Assembly (NCBI GenBank): GCA_900110395.1 | Contig: FODP01000005.1 | Span: 120,705-184,704 of the forward strand | DNA: 64,000 nt | DNA from: Rhodospirillales bacterium URHD0017 | GTDB lineage: Bacteria; Pseudomonadota; Alphaproteobacteria; Reyranellales; Reyranellaceae | Direction: 5' to 3' | Shown: one piece after another, positions 33,840-43,133 of the stretch | Numbering within the stretch: the first letter of the stretch is position 1 | How the letters are laid out: every line of letters starts with the position of its first letter | The notes under the pieces: model-generated | Told to the model about the DNA's origin: nothing | What the model saw: only the letters and a program-made list of their open reading frames with translations | Databases searched by the model: none | Translations under genes and position numbers: made by a program

Positions 33840-34972
33840 CAGGCGCCGTGCGGCACCAGCACCTGGCGCACGGTGGCAACGTCCTGCAGGCGGTCGAAGC
33901 CGGCATTGACCTCGTCGAAGCCGATGCGCTGACTCATCATGCGGTCGACCGGCAGCTTGCCCTGCTGGTAGAGGGCGATGAAGCGCGGGATGTCACGCAC
34001 CGGCACGCAGCTTCCCATGTAGCTGCCCTTGATGGTCTTCTCCTCGCTCACCAGCACGCTCTGCTTGAAGGAGAAGTCGGCCGAGATCGGCGACAGGCCC
34101 GCCGTCACCGTCGTGCCGCCCCAGCGCGTCACCAGGTAGGCCGTCTCCATGGCCTTGATGGTGCCGGCGAGGTCGAAGGCATAGTCGACGCCGCCGTTGG
34201 TGAGATCGCGCACCTGCTTCACATGGTCGGCGTCCTTGGCGTTCACCGTGTGGGTGGCGCCGAGCTGGCGGGCGAGGCCAAGCTTGTCGTCGGAAAGGTC
34301 GATGGCGACGATCTGGCTGGCGCCGCCCAGCACCGCGCCCATCAGGCCACTCAGGCCGACGCCGCCGAGGCCGACCACGGCCACCGTGCTGCCTGGCCGG
34401 ATCTGCGCGGTGTTGATCACGGCGCCCACGCCGGTGACGACGGCGCAGCCGAACAGGGCGGCGATATCGAGCGGCAGGCTGGGATCGATCACCACGATCG
34501 AGCCGCGATCGACCACGGCGTATTCGGCGTAGCAGGAGACGCCCGACTGGTGGTTCACCGGCTTGCCATCGAGATGCAGGCGGTGATGGCCGGACAGCAG
34601 CTGGCCCGCCGAGCGTGGCGTCACCGAGCGTTCGCAGATATAGGGCCGGCCCTCCAGGCAGCGCCGGCAGCGGCCGCAGCTCACGTTGAAGGTGAAGCAG
34701 ACATGGTCGCCGACCTTGACGTCATGCACGCCGGCGCCCAGCTCGACGATCTCGCCCGCACCCTCGTGGCCCAGCACGATCGGCACCGGCCGCGGCCGGT
34801 CACCGTTGATCAGCGACAGGTCGGAATGGCAGAGCCCGCCGCCGCCTACCTTGACCAAAACCTCGCCCTCGCCCGGCGGATCGAGATCGAGCTCGGCGAT
34901 CTGGATCGGCTTGGACTTGGCGAAGGGCCGCGGTGCACCGCAGACGGTGAGAACGGCAGCTTTCATCTTCAT
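33839..34972 (-). CDS. Zinc-dependent alcohol dehydrogenase (MDR family, class III-like)
   Basis: A 377-residue medium-chain dehydrogenase. Catalytic zinc ligands are Cys-His in GGLCHSDLSLING and the GHE pair in VLGHEGAGEIVE. The structural zinc site is CGRCRRCLEGRPYIC (C-x2-C-x2-C-x7-C). The NAD-binding motif is VAVVGLGGVGLSGLMGAVLG. It oxidises an alcohol or related substrate with NAD. The SDR gene lies 56 nt upstream and the GNAT gene directly follows, a small redox operon. Confidence 0.9.
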   Translation of the reverse strand: MKMKAAVLTVCGAPRPFAKSKPIQIAELDLDPPGEGEVLVKVGGGGLCHSDLSLINGDRPRPVPIVLGHEGAGEIVELGAGVHDVKVGDHVCFTFNVSCGRCRRCLEGRPYICERSVTPRSAGQLLSGHHRLHLDGKPVNHQSGVSCYAEYAVVDRGSIVVIDPSLPLDIAALFGCAVVTGVGAVINTAQIRPGSTVAVVGLGGVGLSGLMGAVLGGASQIVAIDLSDDKLGLARQLGATHTVNAKDADHVKQVRDLTNGGVDYAFDLAGTIKAMETAYLVTRWGGTTVTAGLSPISADFSFKQSVLVSEEKTIKGSYMGSCVPVRDIPRFIALYQQGKLPVDRMMSQRIGFDEVNAGFDRLQDVATVRQVLVPHGA

Positions 34973-35028
34973 CTAAATATCCTTCCTGCAATAGGTGCCG
35001 CCGTTGGCGCCGCGCGTTTCGCGCGGCC

Positions 35029-35772
35029 TTAGGCGATTCCTCCGTCGACCCGGACCAACGATCCGGTGGTGAAACTGGACTTGGCTGAGGCGAGATAGAG
35101 CGCGGCGGTGACGATCTCCTCCGGCCGGCCGCTGCGCTTCAGGGCCGCCGTCGAATTGAGCTTGTGCTCCTCGCTCCATGCCTTGGAGACGTCGGTCAAG
35201 AAACGGCCGGGCGAGATGGTGTTGACCCGCACTTTGGGACCGTACTCGAAGGCGAAAGCCTCGGTGATCGCGTTGAGGGCGGCCTTGGCGCCGGCATAGG
35301 GCGCGATCTGCGGCCGTGGCCTGAGCGCGCCGGCGCTGGAAATGTTGATGATCGAGCCGCCTTCGCCCGCCGCCATGCGGCTGCCGACCAGGGACATCAG
35401 GCGAAACGGGCCCTTGAAGTTCAGCGACACGATGCGGTCGAAGAGCTGCTCGGGCGTCTCCAGCGACGAGGGTGCGAGCGGCGAGGAACCAGCGTTGTTC
35501 ACCAGGATGTCGACCTTGCCGAAGGCAGCGTAGGCTGCGTCTACAAGCCCGTCGAGCTCCTGCCAGTTGGCGACATTGCAGGCATGGGTGTGGGCCTTGC
35601 GGCCCATGGCGCGGACCTCGGCCGCAACCTTCTCGCAGGCGTCCAGCTTGCGGCTGGTGACGAACACGTCGGCGCCGTGGGCCGCGAAGGCCTTTACCAT
35701 CTGGTAGCCCAAGCCGCGGCTGCCGCCGGTCACCAGGGCCACTTTGCCTGTAAGATCGAAGTAGTTGGCCAT
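35029..35772 (-). CDS. SDR family oxidoreductase
   Basis: A 247-residue classical short-chain dehydrogenase. The cofactor motif is TGGSRGLG (residues ~15-22), NNAG occurs near residue 90, the catalytic Ser is in IINISSAGALRP, and YAGAK gives the Tyr-x-x-x-Lys pair. The C-terminal half has RVNTISPGRFLTDVSKAW. The reading frame extends to 36264, but ATG at 35772 gives the standard MANYFDLTGKVALVTGG start. It is divergent from the transglutaminase-DUF2126 gene, with only 75 nt between them. Confidence 0.92.
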   Translation of the reverse strand: MANYFDLTGKVALVTGGSRGLGYQMVKAFAAHGADVFVTSRKLDACEKVAAEVRAMGRKAHTHACNVANWQELDGLVDAAYAAFGKVDILVNNAGSSPLAPSSLETPEQLFDRIVSLNFKGPFRLMSLVGSRMAAGEGGSIINISSAGALRPRPQIAPYAGAKAALNAITEAFAFEYGPKVRVNTISPGRFLTDVSKAWSEEHKLNSTAALKRSGRPEEIVTAALYLASAKSSFTTGSLVRVDGGIA

Positions 35773-35847
35773 GCGCCAACTCAAGACGTTTGACGCTGGC
35801 ATGTCACTTGCTAAGTGTAGCTGTAGAGCGGAATTGGGCGGGTCGGC

Positions 35848-38800
35848 ATGAGCATCCACGTCGCGCTGCATCATCGGACGACCTACAAGTACGACCGGCT
35901 GGTGGCGCTGGGGCCGCAGGTCGTCCGTTTGCGCCCTGCCCCGCATTCTCGCACCGCGATCCTGTCCTATTCGCTCAGGATCGAGCCCAAGCAGCACTTC
36001 ATCAACTGGCAGCAGGATCCGCAGGGCAATCATCTCGCCCGGCTGGTCTTCCCGGAAAAGACCGACCGGTTCGAAGTCGTGGTCGACCTGGTTGCCGACA
36101 TGACGGTGATCAATCCGTTCGACTTCTTCCTCGAACCCGACGCGGAGCAGTCGCCCTTCACCTACGACGCCTCGCTGGCCGCCGAGATCGCGCCCTTTCG
36201 CAAGGTTGAGGCGCCGGGCCCCCTGCTCAAGGCCTGGCTCGCCAAGGTCGATCGCAGCAAGCAACGCACCATCGACTTCGTGGTCGGGCTGAATGCGCGG
36301 CTACAGCAGGAGATCGGCTACATCGTGCGCATGGAGCCGGGTGTGCAGAGCTGCGAGCAGACGCTGTCGCTCGCCAAGGGCTCGTGCCGCGACACCGGCT
36401 GGCTGCTGGTCACCATCATGCGCCATCTCGGCTTCGCTGCACGCTTTGCCTCGGGCTACCTGATCCAGCTCATGCCCGACGAGAAGCCGCTGGACGGGCC
36501 GGTGGGGCCGACCCACGACTTCACCGACCTTCACGCCTGGTGCGAGGTCTACCTGCCCGGCGCCGGCTGGATCGGCCTCGACCCGACATCGGGCCTGCTC
36601 ACCGGCGAAGGCCACATTCCGCTCGCCTGCACGCCCGAGCCGTCGAGCGCCGCGCCCATCGAAGGCGACGTCGAAAAGAGCGAGGTGGCGTTCTCCTACG
36701 ACATGAAGGTGACGCGGGTGCGCGAGACGCCGCGCACCACCAAACCCTACAGCGACGAGCAATGGGCGGGCCTGCTCGAGGTCGGCGATACGATCGAGCG
36801 ACACCTCGCCCAGGACGTCAGGCTCACCATGGGCGGCGAGCCGACCTTCGTGTCGATCGACGACATGGACGGCGAGGAATGGAACACGCTGGCGCTGGGG
36901 CCGGAGAAGCGGCGCCTGGCGGGCGTGCTGTTCCGCAAGCTCGCCGGCCGCTTCGCCAAGGGGCCGCTGCTGCATTTCGGCCAGGGCAAGTGGTATCCCG
37001 GCGAGCAATTGCCGCGCTGGGCGCTGGGCTGCTATTGGCGCAAGGACGGCGAGCCGATCTGGCGCGACCCGCATCTCTATGCGCTGGAGGCCAAGCCGGT
37101 CGGCGCCACGCCCGAGACGGCGCATCGCTTTGCGCTGGCCTTCGCGCAACGCCTGCAGCTCGATCCCAACTATCTGTTCGGGGCCTTCGAGGACACCTGG
37201 TACTACCTGTGGCGCGAACGCCGCCTGCCCAGCAATGTCACGGTCGACGCCGCCAAGGTGAAGGACCAGATGGAGCGCGAGCGCCTGGCGCAGGTGTTCG
37301 AGAAGGGCCTCGAGAGTTCCGTCGGCTATGTGCTGCCGGTACAGCGCGAACACAATGGCCGTGGCCGCTGGCGCAGCGGTCCGTGGTTCCTGCGTTCGGA
37401 GAAATGCTATTTGATACCAGGCGATTCGCCGATCGGCTACCGCCTGCCGCTCGATTCGCTGCCATGGGCCGCGCCGGCGGACACCGACGTCGTCGTCGAA
37501 CCCGATCCGATGGCGCCGCACCCCGACCTGCCGCCGCTCGATGCTTTCCGCCGCGCGCCGATGCTGCGCCGGCAGGAGCGCGGGATTCCCGCCGATGCAA
37601 ACGGCGACGGCGAGGCGCGCCGCGCGGCCTGGCAGCGCGCGCTGGCGCCCGACCTCGCCGGCAAGCCCGGCGTCGGCGCCTCGGCTGCCGGCATCGTGCG
37701 CAGCGCCATGGTCTTCGAGCCGCGCGACGGCCATCTCTTCGTCTTCATGCCGCCGGCCGAGCGCACCGAGGATTATCTCGACCTCGTCACCGCGGTCGAG
37801 GACACCGCCGAGGAGCTCGGCCAGCCGGTGTTCATCGAAGGCTATCCGCCGCCCGGCAGCGATTCACGCCTGCTCAATTTCAGCGTCACGCCCGACCCCG
37901 GCGTGATCGAGGTCAACATCCATCCCTCGGCGAACTGGCGCGAGCTCGTGGACAAGACCGAGATCGTCTACGAGGAAGCGCGCACGACGCGGCTGGGCGC
38001 CCAGAAATTCATGATCGACGGCCGCCACACCGGCACCGGCGGCGGCAACCACGTGACTCTGGGCGGGCCATCGGCCGCCGAGTCGCCGCTGCTGCGCCGG
38101 CCCGACCTGCTGAAAAGCCTGCTGGGCTACTGGCTCAATCACCCGTCGCTGTCCTACCTGTTCTCCGGCCTGTTCATCGGCCCGACCAGCCAGCATCCGC
38201 GCGTCGACGAGGCGCGCAACGATGCGGTGCACGAACTGGAGATCGCCTTCCGCCAGATCGCGCCCGGCCAGCGGACGCCGCCCTGGCTGGTCGACCGCAT
38301 CTTCCGCAACCTGCTGGTCGATGCGACGGGCAACACGCATCGCACCGAGTTCTGCATCGACAAGCTCTTCACCCCCGACTCGGCGGCCGGCCGGCGCGGG
38401 CTGCTGGAGCTGCGCGCCTTCGAGATGCCGCCGCACTGGCGCATGAGCGTGGCCCAGCAGGCCGTGCTGCGCGGCCTGGTCGCCAAGTTCTGGGACCGTC
38501 CTTACGAGCGCCCTCTCAGCCGCTGGGGCACCCGCCTACATGACGATTTCATGTTGCCGCACTTCGTCTGGCAGGATTTCGGCGACGTGCTCGACGACCT
38601 TTCAGAGGCGGGCTATCGCTTCACGCCCGACTGGTTCACGCCGCATTTCGAGTTCCGCTTTCCCAAGATCGGCGAGGTCGCGCAACGCGGCATCGAGCTC
38701 GAGCTGCGCCATGCGCTGGAGCCCTGGCATGTGCTGGGCGAGGAGCCGGGCGGCGGCGGCACCGTCCGCCACGTCGATTCCTCGGTCGAGCGCCTGCAGG

Positions 38801-39198
38801 TCAAGGCCGTCGGTCTGAACGAGCAGCGCCACATCATCTCCTGCAACGGTTGGCGCCTGCCGCTGCGCGCCACCGGCACCGTTGGAGAATATGTGGCGGG
38901 TGTCCGCTACCGCGCCTGGCAGCCGCCCACGGCGCTGCATCCGACCATCGGCGTGCATGCGCCGCTCACCTTCGACATCCACGATTCTTGGAATGGCCGG
39001 TCCCTCGGCGGCTGCAACTACCACGTCGCCCACCCGGGCGGCCTCAGCTACGACCGCATGCCGGTCAACGCCAACGAGGCCGAGGCCCGCCGCCGCACCC
39101 TCTTCTTCCCGATCGGCCATTCGCCCGGCGACAGGCCCGAGCCGCGGCCGATCGACAATCCGGAGCATCCGCTGACGTTGGATCTCCGAAGGGCGTAG
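35848..39198 (+). CDS. Transglutaminase-like domain fused to DUF2126 (COG4196-type)
   Basis: A 1116-residue protein. Residues 1-~90 are the bacterial transglutaminase N-terminal domain (VALHHRTTYKYDRLVALGPQ). The catalytic triad is visible as Cys180 in AKGSCRDTGWLLV, His229 in DLHAWCEVYLPG and Asp245 in WIGLDPTSG. From about residue 300 to the end is the long DUF2126 region (TMGGEPTFVSIDDMDGEEWN, GTGGGNHVTLGGPSA). DUF2126 is predicted to be an amidoligase of the glutamine-synthetase-like fold; from memory this comes from comparative genomics. It precedes the ATP-grasp/alpha-E and second transglutaminase genes, forming a known conserved cluster. Biochemical function is undetermined. Confidence 0.92.
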   Translation: MSIHVALHHRTTYKYDRLVALGPQVVRLRPAPHSRTAILSYSLRIEPKQHFINWQQDPQGNHLARLVFPEKTDRFEVVVDLVADMTVINPFDFFLEPDAEQSPFTYDASLAAEIAPFRKVEAPGPLLKAWLAKVDRSKQRTIDFVVGLNARLQQEIGYIVRMEPGVQSCEQTLSLAKGSCRDTGWLLVTIMRHLGFAARFASGYLIQLMPDEKPLDGPVGPTHDFTDLHAWCEVYLPGAGWIGLDPTSGLLTGEGHIPLACTPEPSSAAPIEGDVEKSEVAFSYDMKVTRVRETPRTTKPYSDEQWAGLLEVGDTIERHLAQDVRLTMGGEPTFVSIDDMDGEEWNTLALGPEKRRLAGVLFRKLAGRFAKGPLLHFGQGKWYPGEQLPRWALGCYWRKDGEPIWRDPHLYALEAKPVGATPETAHRFALAFAQRLQLDPNYLFGAFEDTWYYLWRERRLPSNVTVDAAKVKDQMERERLAQVFEKGLESSVGYVLPVQREHNGRGRWRSGPWFLRSEKCYLIPGDSPIGYRLPLDSLPWAAPADTDVVVEPDPMAPHPDLPPLDAFRRAPMLRRQERGIPADANGDGEARRAAWQRALAPDLAGKPGVGASAAGIVRSAMVFEPRDGHLFVFMPPAERTEDYLDLVTAVEDTAEELGQPVFIEGYPPPGSDSRLLNFSVTPDPGVIEVNIHPSANWRELVDKTEIVYEEARTTRLGAQKFMIDGRHTGTGGGNHVTLGGPSAAESPLLRRPDLLKSLLGYWLNHPSLSYLFSGLFIGPTSQHPRVDEARNDAVHELEIAFRQIAPGQRTPPWLVDRIFRNLLVDATGNTHRTEFCIDKLFTPDSAAGRRGLLELRAFEMPPHWRMSVAQQAVLRGLVAKFWDRPYERPLSRWGTRLHDDFMLPHFVWQDFGDVLDDLSEAGYRFTPDWFTPHFEFRFPKIGEVAQRGIELELRHALEPWHVLGEEPGGGGTVRHVDSSVERLQVKAVGLNEQRHIISCNGWRLPLRATGTVGEYVAGVRYRAWQPPTALHPTIGVHAPLTFDIHDSWNGRSLGGCNYHVAHPGGLSYDRMPVNANEAEARRRTLFFPIGHSPGDRPEPRPIDNPEHPLTLDLRRA

Positions 39199-39240
39199 AC
39201 GTCACATCGTCCTCTCCCTTCTCGCCCCCTCTATCATGCT

Positions 39241-39337
39241 CCTCTCCCCCTTGGGGGAGAGGCTGGGTGAGGGGTGATGCAGGAGGAAGCCTTCGCGTCG
39301 AACCCCCTCACCTAACCTCTCCCCCAAGGGGGAGAGG
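39241..39337. repeat. Double CCTCTCCCCC palindrome forming a larger inverted repeat
   Basis: Perfect 10-bp palindromes at 39241-39262 and 39316-39337 are themselves in inverted orientation. Between them GGGTGAGGGG pairs with CCCCCTCACC. The whole 97-nt block can form a long hairpin inside the transglutaminase/ATP-grasp cluster. It is the best copy in this window of a dispersed intergenic element. Confidence 0.85.
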
Positions 39338-39448
39338 AACATGAAGGGAATGAGAGAGGTCGACGCCGTAAACGCATGCCGGAGGCCGGTAGACCCCGCT
39401 CTCGCCGCATGCGATTCTGGCCCTCCTGTTCACTTCTCCCGCGGACCC

Positions 39449-41947
39449 ATGGAGTCTTTGCGCGGCCTCTCCTCCTCGCCGGCAAGCGCATATGACGAGC
39501 TGGTCACCGGCCAGAAGTCGATCCGCTATCACTGGCAGGGCATTTTAAGCGTCATCCGCGCGCTGCCCGGCGGGCTGGGCGAACGCGTCGAGAGTGCACG
39601 CCGTCAGCTCGAAGAGTCCGGTGCCACCGTCAACTTGCTGGACGACCGCGGTGCGGCGCGCTGGACGTTCGACCCGCTGCCCTTCGTGGTGACGCCCGAC
39701 GAATGGTCCGAGATCGAAAGCGGCGTCATCCAGCGCGCCCAGCTGCTGGACGGCGTGCTGGCCGACGTCTACGGCCCGCAGACGCTGCTCAAGGATCATC
39801 TGCTGCCGCCGATGCTGGTCCACGCCAACCGGCACTTCCAGCGGCCCTGCCGCGTCACCGACGGCAAGGCGCCGACCCGCTACCTCGCCCACTACGCCGT
39901 CGACCTGGTGCGGCTCAGCGACGGCCGCTGGCACGTGCTGGCCGACCACACCGAGGTGCCGTCGGGCATCGGCTACGCCATTGAAATGCGCCGCGTGCTG
40001 GCGCGAAGCCTGCCCGAGGCCTTCCGCTCCATCCCGGTCCGCCACCTGCGGCCGTTCGTCGACCATTGGCACGATTCGCTGCTCGCCATGGCGCCGGCCG
40101 GGATGACCCAGCCCACCATGGCGGTGCTGACGCCGGGCTCGCTGTCGGCGACCTACTTCGAGCACGTCTACCTCTCGCGCGTGCTCGGCGTGCCGCTGGT
40201 CGAGGGTGGTGACCTGGTGGCGCGCGACGGCGAAGTCTCGATCAAGACCCTGGCCGGCCTGCGCCCGGTGCACATGCTGCTGCGCCGCCTCGACAGCTCC
40301 TTCGCCGACCCGCTCGAGCTGCGCGCCGATTCCGCGCTCGGCGTCACCGGCCTGGTCGAGACGACGCGCTCGGGCGCCATCTCGCTCGCCAATGCCCTGG
40401 GCTCGGGCGTGGTCGAGACGCCGGCCATGATGCCGTTCCTCGAGCGGCTGAGCGAAAAGCTGCTGGGCCAGCCGCTACACCTGCCGTCGCTCGACGTGTG
40501 GTGGCTGGGCGAGCCCGCCGCCCTCACCTTTGCGCTGGCCAACCTCGACCTGATGATCGTGCGGCACTGCCTCGAGGCCGACCGCGAGCCGATCGTCGTC
40601 GGCATGCTGGAAGCGGCCGAGCGCAAGGCGCTGGAAGCGCTCATCCGCGCCCGGCCCGGCAACTTCGTGGCGCAGTATCCGGTGACGCCCTCGCTTAGCC
40701 CCAAATGGGACGGCAAGAACCTGACGCCGGCCGGCGTGGTGATGCGCGTGTTCGTGAGTGCGGAGGGCTCCTCCTATCGCGTGCTGCCGGGCGGCTTGGC
40801 GCGCGAGCCGATAGGCGACACCTGCCTGCGCTCGCTCGGCCGGCTGAACGGCACGCTGAAGGACGTCTGGGTGCTGGCCGAGGATGCGGCCGACGTGCAG
40901 GTCCCCTCGACGCGACGCTTCCACCAGGTCGCGGTCGAACGCGGCGGTGCAGACCTGCAAAGCCGCGTCGCCGACAACCTCTACTGGCTCGGCCGCTACA
41001 TCGAGCGCCTCGACAACGATGCCCGCCTGCTGCGCACCACGGCGACCAAGGTGGCGACCGGCGCGGTGAGCCCGCGCGACGCCCTCGAATTGCGCCTGCT
41101 GGGACGCCTGCTGAGCCAGGCAAACCTGATGGACCAGGCCGCGGCCCTGTCGGCGCCCGAGAATGCCGCCTTCCAGCAGGGCCTGGCGGCGGTCGGCGCT
41201 GACAATCGCGGCCTGGTGACCGTGCTCGACGCCATCCAGCGCCTGACCAGCTCCATGCGCGAGCGCTTCTCGGTCGACATGATCACGGCGGCCGGCCCGG
41301 TGATGGCAGACGTCCGCCAGCGCCTGATATCGGCGCGCGGCCAGCTCGATCCGCTGCTCGCCGCCCTCGACGAGATCGTGCAGTTCGTCGCCATCCTGTC
41401 GGGCCTCGCCCAGGAGAACATGACGCGCGGCACCGGCTGGCGCTTCCTCGACCTGGGACGCCGGCTGGAGCGCGCGCAGTTCGTGGCGACCGGCGCACTC
41501 GGCCCCTTCGCCCACTCGCCGATCGACTGGGAGGCCTCGATGTGGGTGGCGCTGGAGCTCTGCGACAGCACCATCACCTACCGCACGCGCTATCTCGGCC
41601 AGCTGCAGCCTGCGCCCGTCCTCGACCTCGTCATCCTCGACGACAGCAACCCGCGCTCGCTCGCCTTCCAGCTGCGCGCCATCGAAGGCCATCTCGACTA
41701 TCTCGCACGTGTCTCGGGCGTGCGCGTGCCGGCGCTGCCATCGTCGCTCGACCACGATCTCGCTTCCGCCGTGAAGCAGTTCGCCGGCGAGGAGCAGGTG
41801 TGGCGCCACGAAGGGCTCGCCCTCGCCCTGTTGCGCGATCTCGCCGACGAGACCGACCGGCGGCTCGACGGCCTCTCCGAGGCGATCACGCGCGCCTACT
41901 TCAGCCATGTGCCGGCGGCGCAGGCCGTCGGCTCGTCGACGGCGTGA
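39449..41947 (+). CDS. Circularly permuted type 2 ATP-grasp domain fused to alpha-E domain
   Basis: About 832 residues. The first ~480 match the circularly permuted ATP-grasp family (COG2308): SAYDELVTGQKSIRYHWQGI, RAQLLDGVLADVYGPQTLL, TEVPSGIGYAIEMRRVLARS. From ~residue 500 the alpha-E (DUF403, COG2307) helical domain follows (VADNLYWLGRYIERLDNDAR, WRFLDLGRRLERAQF). These are commonly separate neighbouring genes, so this is a fusion. The reading frame is open to ATG 39341, which has AGAGG upstream, but those 36 extra residues look like repeat-derived translation; I prefer 39449. It is predicted to ligate amino groups to carboxylates using ATP. The next transglutaminase gene starts 7 nt after its stop codon. 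Confidence 0.9.
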   Translation: MESLRGLSSSPASAYDELVTGQKSIRYHWQGILSVIRALPGGLGERVESARRQLEESGATVNLLDDRGAARWTFDPLPFVVTPDEWSEIESGVIQRAQLLDGVLADVYGPQTLLKDHLLPPMLVHANRHFQRPCRVTDGKAPTRYLAHYAVDLVRLSDGRWHVLADHTEVPSGIGYAIEMRRVLARSLPEAFRSIPVRHLRPFVDHWHDSLLAMAPAGMTQPTMAVLTPGSLSATYFEHVYLSRVLGVPLVEGGDLVARDGEVSIKTLAGLRPVHMLLRRLDSSFADPLELRADSALGVTGLVETTRSGAISLANALGSGVVETPAMMPFLERLSEKLLGQPLHLPSLDVWWLGEPAALTFALANLDLMIVRHCLEADREPIVVGMLEAAERKALEALIRARPGNFVAQYPVTPSLSPKWDGKNLTPAGVVMRVFVSAEGSSYRVLPGGLAREPIGDTCLRSLGRLNGTLKDVWVLAEDAADVQVPSTRRFHQVAVERGGADLQSRVADNLYWLGRYIERLDNDARLLRTTATKVATGAVSPRDALELRLLGRLLSQANLMDQAAALSAPENAAFQQGLAAVGADNRGLVTVLDAIQRLTSSMRERFSVDMITAAGPVMADVRQRLISARGQLDPLLAALDEIVQFVAILSGLAQENMTRGTGWRFLDLGRRLERAQFVATGALGPFAHSPIDWEASMWVALELCDSTITYRTRYLGQLQPAPVLDLVILDDSNPRSLAFQLRAIEGHLDYLARVSGVRVPALPSSLDHDLASAVKQFAGEEQVWRHEGLALALLRDLADETDRRLDGLSEAITRAYFSHVPAAQAVGSSTA

Positions 41948-41954
41948 GCGGGCG

Positions 41955-42833
41955 ATGAAGTATCTGCTGTCCCACCGCACGTCCTACACCTACGCCAGCA
42001 CCGTCGATTCGGCGCAGCACATCGCCCATCTGCGCGCCCGCGCCTTCCCCGGCCAGAAGGTGAGCTCGATCAGCATCGAGACCAACCCCATCCCGGCTCT
42101 GGCGGTGCAGCACGTCGACCATTTCGGCAACAGCATCGACATCTACCGGCTCGACAAGCCGCATAATCGCTTCGACATCGAGGTCCGCGCCGCGATCGAC
42201 GTGCGTTTTCCCGATCCGCCGCCCGCGGCCTCGACGCCGCCATGGGAAGAGGTGCGCGCCGCGCTGAACGGCAACGGCTTTCCGGTCTCGGTCGAGGCGA
42301 GCGAGTTCGTCCACGAATCGCCGCTGGTGCCGGTGCTCGACGAATTGAAGGCTTACGGCGCCACGTCACTGACGCCTGGCCGGCCGATCCTCGAGGCGGC
42401 GCACGAGCTCACCTCGCGCATCAAGAAGGACTTCGAATACCATCCCGGCGCCACCGACATCAGCACGCCGCTCGGCGAGGTCTTCGCCGGCAAGGCAGGC
42501 GTCTGCCAGGACTTCGCCCATGTCGAGATCGCCGCGCTGCGCGCCCATGGCCTCGCGGCGGCTTATGTCTCGGGCTATATCCGCACCGTCCACTCCAAGG
42601 AAGAGATCGCGTTGCGCGGCGCCGATGCCAGCCATGCCTGGGTCGCGGTGTGGTGCGGCGAGCAGGCGGGCTGGGTCCATCTCGACCCGACCAACGACCT
42701 GGTGGCGAAAGAGGACCATGTCGCCGTCGCCTGGGGCCGTGACTTCTCCGACGTCAGCCCCTTGCGCGGCGTCATCCTGGGCGGCGATTCGCACTCCTAC
42801 GGCGTCGCCGTGACCTTGGTGCCGGCCGCCTAG
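41955..42833 (+). CDS. Transglutaminase family protein
   Basis: A 292-residue papain-like transglutaminase-fold protein. It begins with the N-terminal beta domain (YLLSHRTSYTYASTVDSAQH) and has Cys184 (AGKAGVCQDFAHVEIAALR), His228 (DASHAWVAVWC) and Asp244 (VHLDPTNDL) as the triad. It has no signal peptide, so it acts in the cytoplasm. Bacterial members often act as peptidases or amidases; here it may cleave or remodel the product of the adjacent predicted amidoligase. ATG at 41955 gives the normal MKYLLSHRTSY start. Confidence 0.92.
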   Translation: MKYLLSHRTSYTYASTVDSAQHIAHLRARAFPGQKVSSISIETNPIPALAVQHVDHFGNSIDIYRLDKPHNRFDIEVRAAIDVRFPDPPPAASTPPWEEVRAALNGNGFPVSVEASEFVHESPLVPVLDELKAYGATSLTPGRPILEAAHELTSRIKKDFEYHPGATDISTPLGEVFAGKAGVCQDFAHVEIAALRAHGLAAAYVSGYIRTVHSKEEIALRGADASHAWVAVWCGEQAGWVHLDPTNDLVAKEDHVAVAWGRDFSDVSPLRGVILGGDSHSYGVAVTLVPAA

Positions 42834-43133
42834 GCTGCAGCGATGGGCGCGATGGTATCGGATGAACGATGCATAGAGCAGAGCCGCGGTGAGGCGAGCC
42901 CGAAAGCACTATAACTATAGTGCTATCATTTGTCAACTACAGTTCTGGCCGTTGATCTCGGGTTTGAGTTTTTTCGCACCGTATAGGGAGGCCGGGACTC
43001 GGCGCCACGGTGTCAACGCCACCGTTCGGTGGGCAATTTTGTTGCGACTTTTGACGCTCCGTAGACGGGTCGGTATGGGGGCTCGGACCGGCGACCACGC
43101 CATTACTTGTTCTGCCAGCAGTGCTGTCATCCG
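42834..43133. other. Intergenic region between convergent genes with a palindrome
   Basis: This 300-nt gap lies between the end of the transglutaminase gene and the end of the convergent amidohydrolase gene. It holds one striking signal, AGCACTATA-AC-TATAGTGCT at 42905-42924, a perfect 9-bp palindrome in an AT-rich tract, followed by AACTACAGTT. I see no open reading frame with homology and no clear U-run terminator. Confidence 0.6.
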
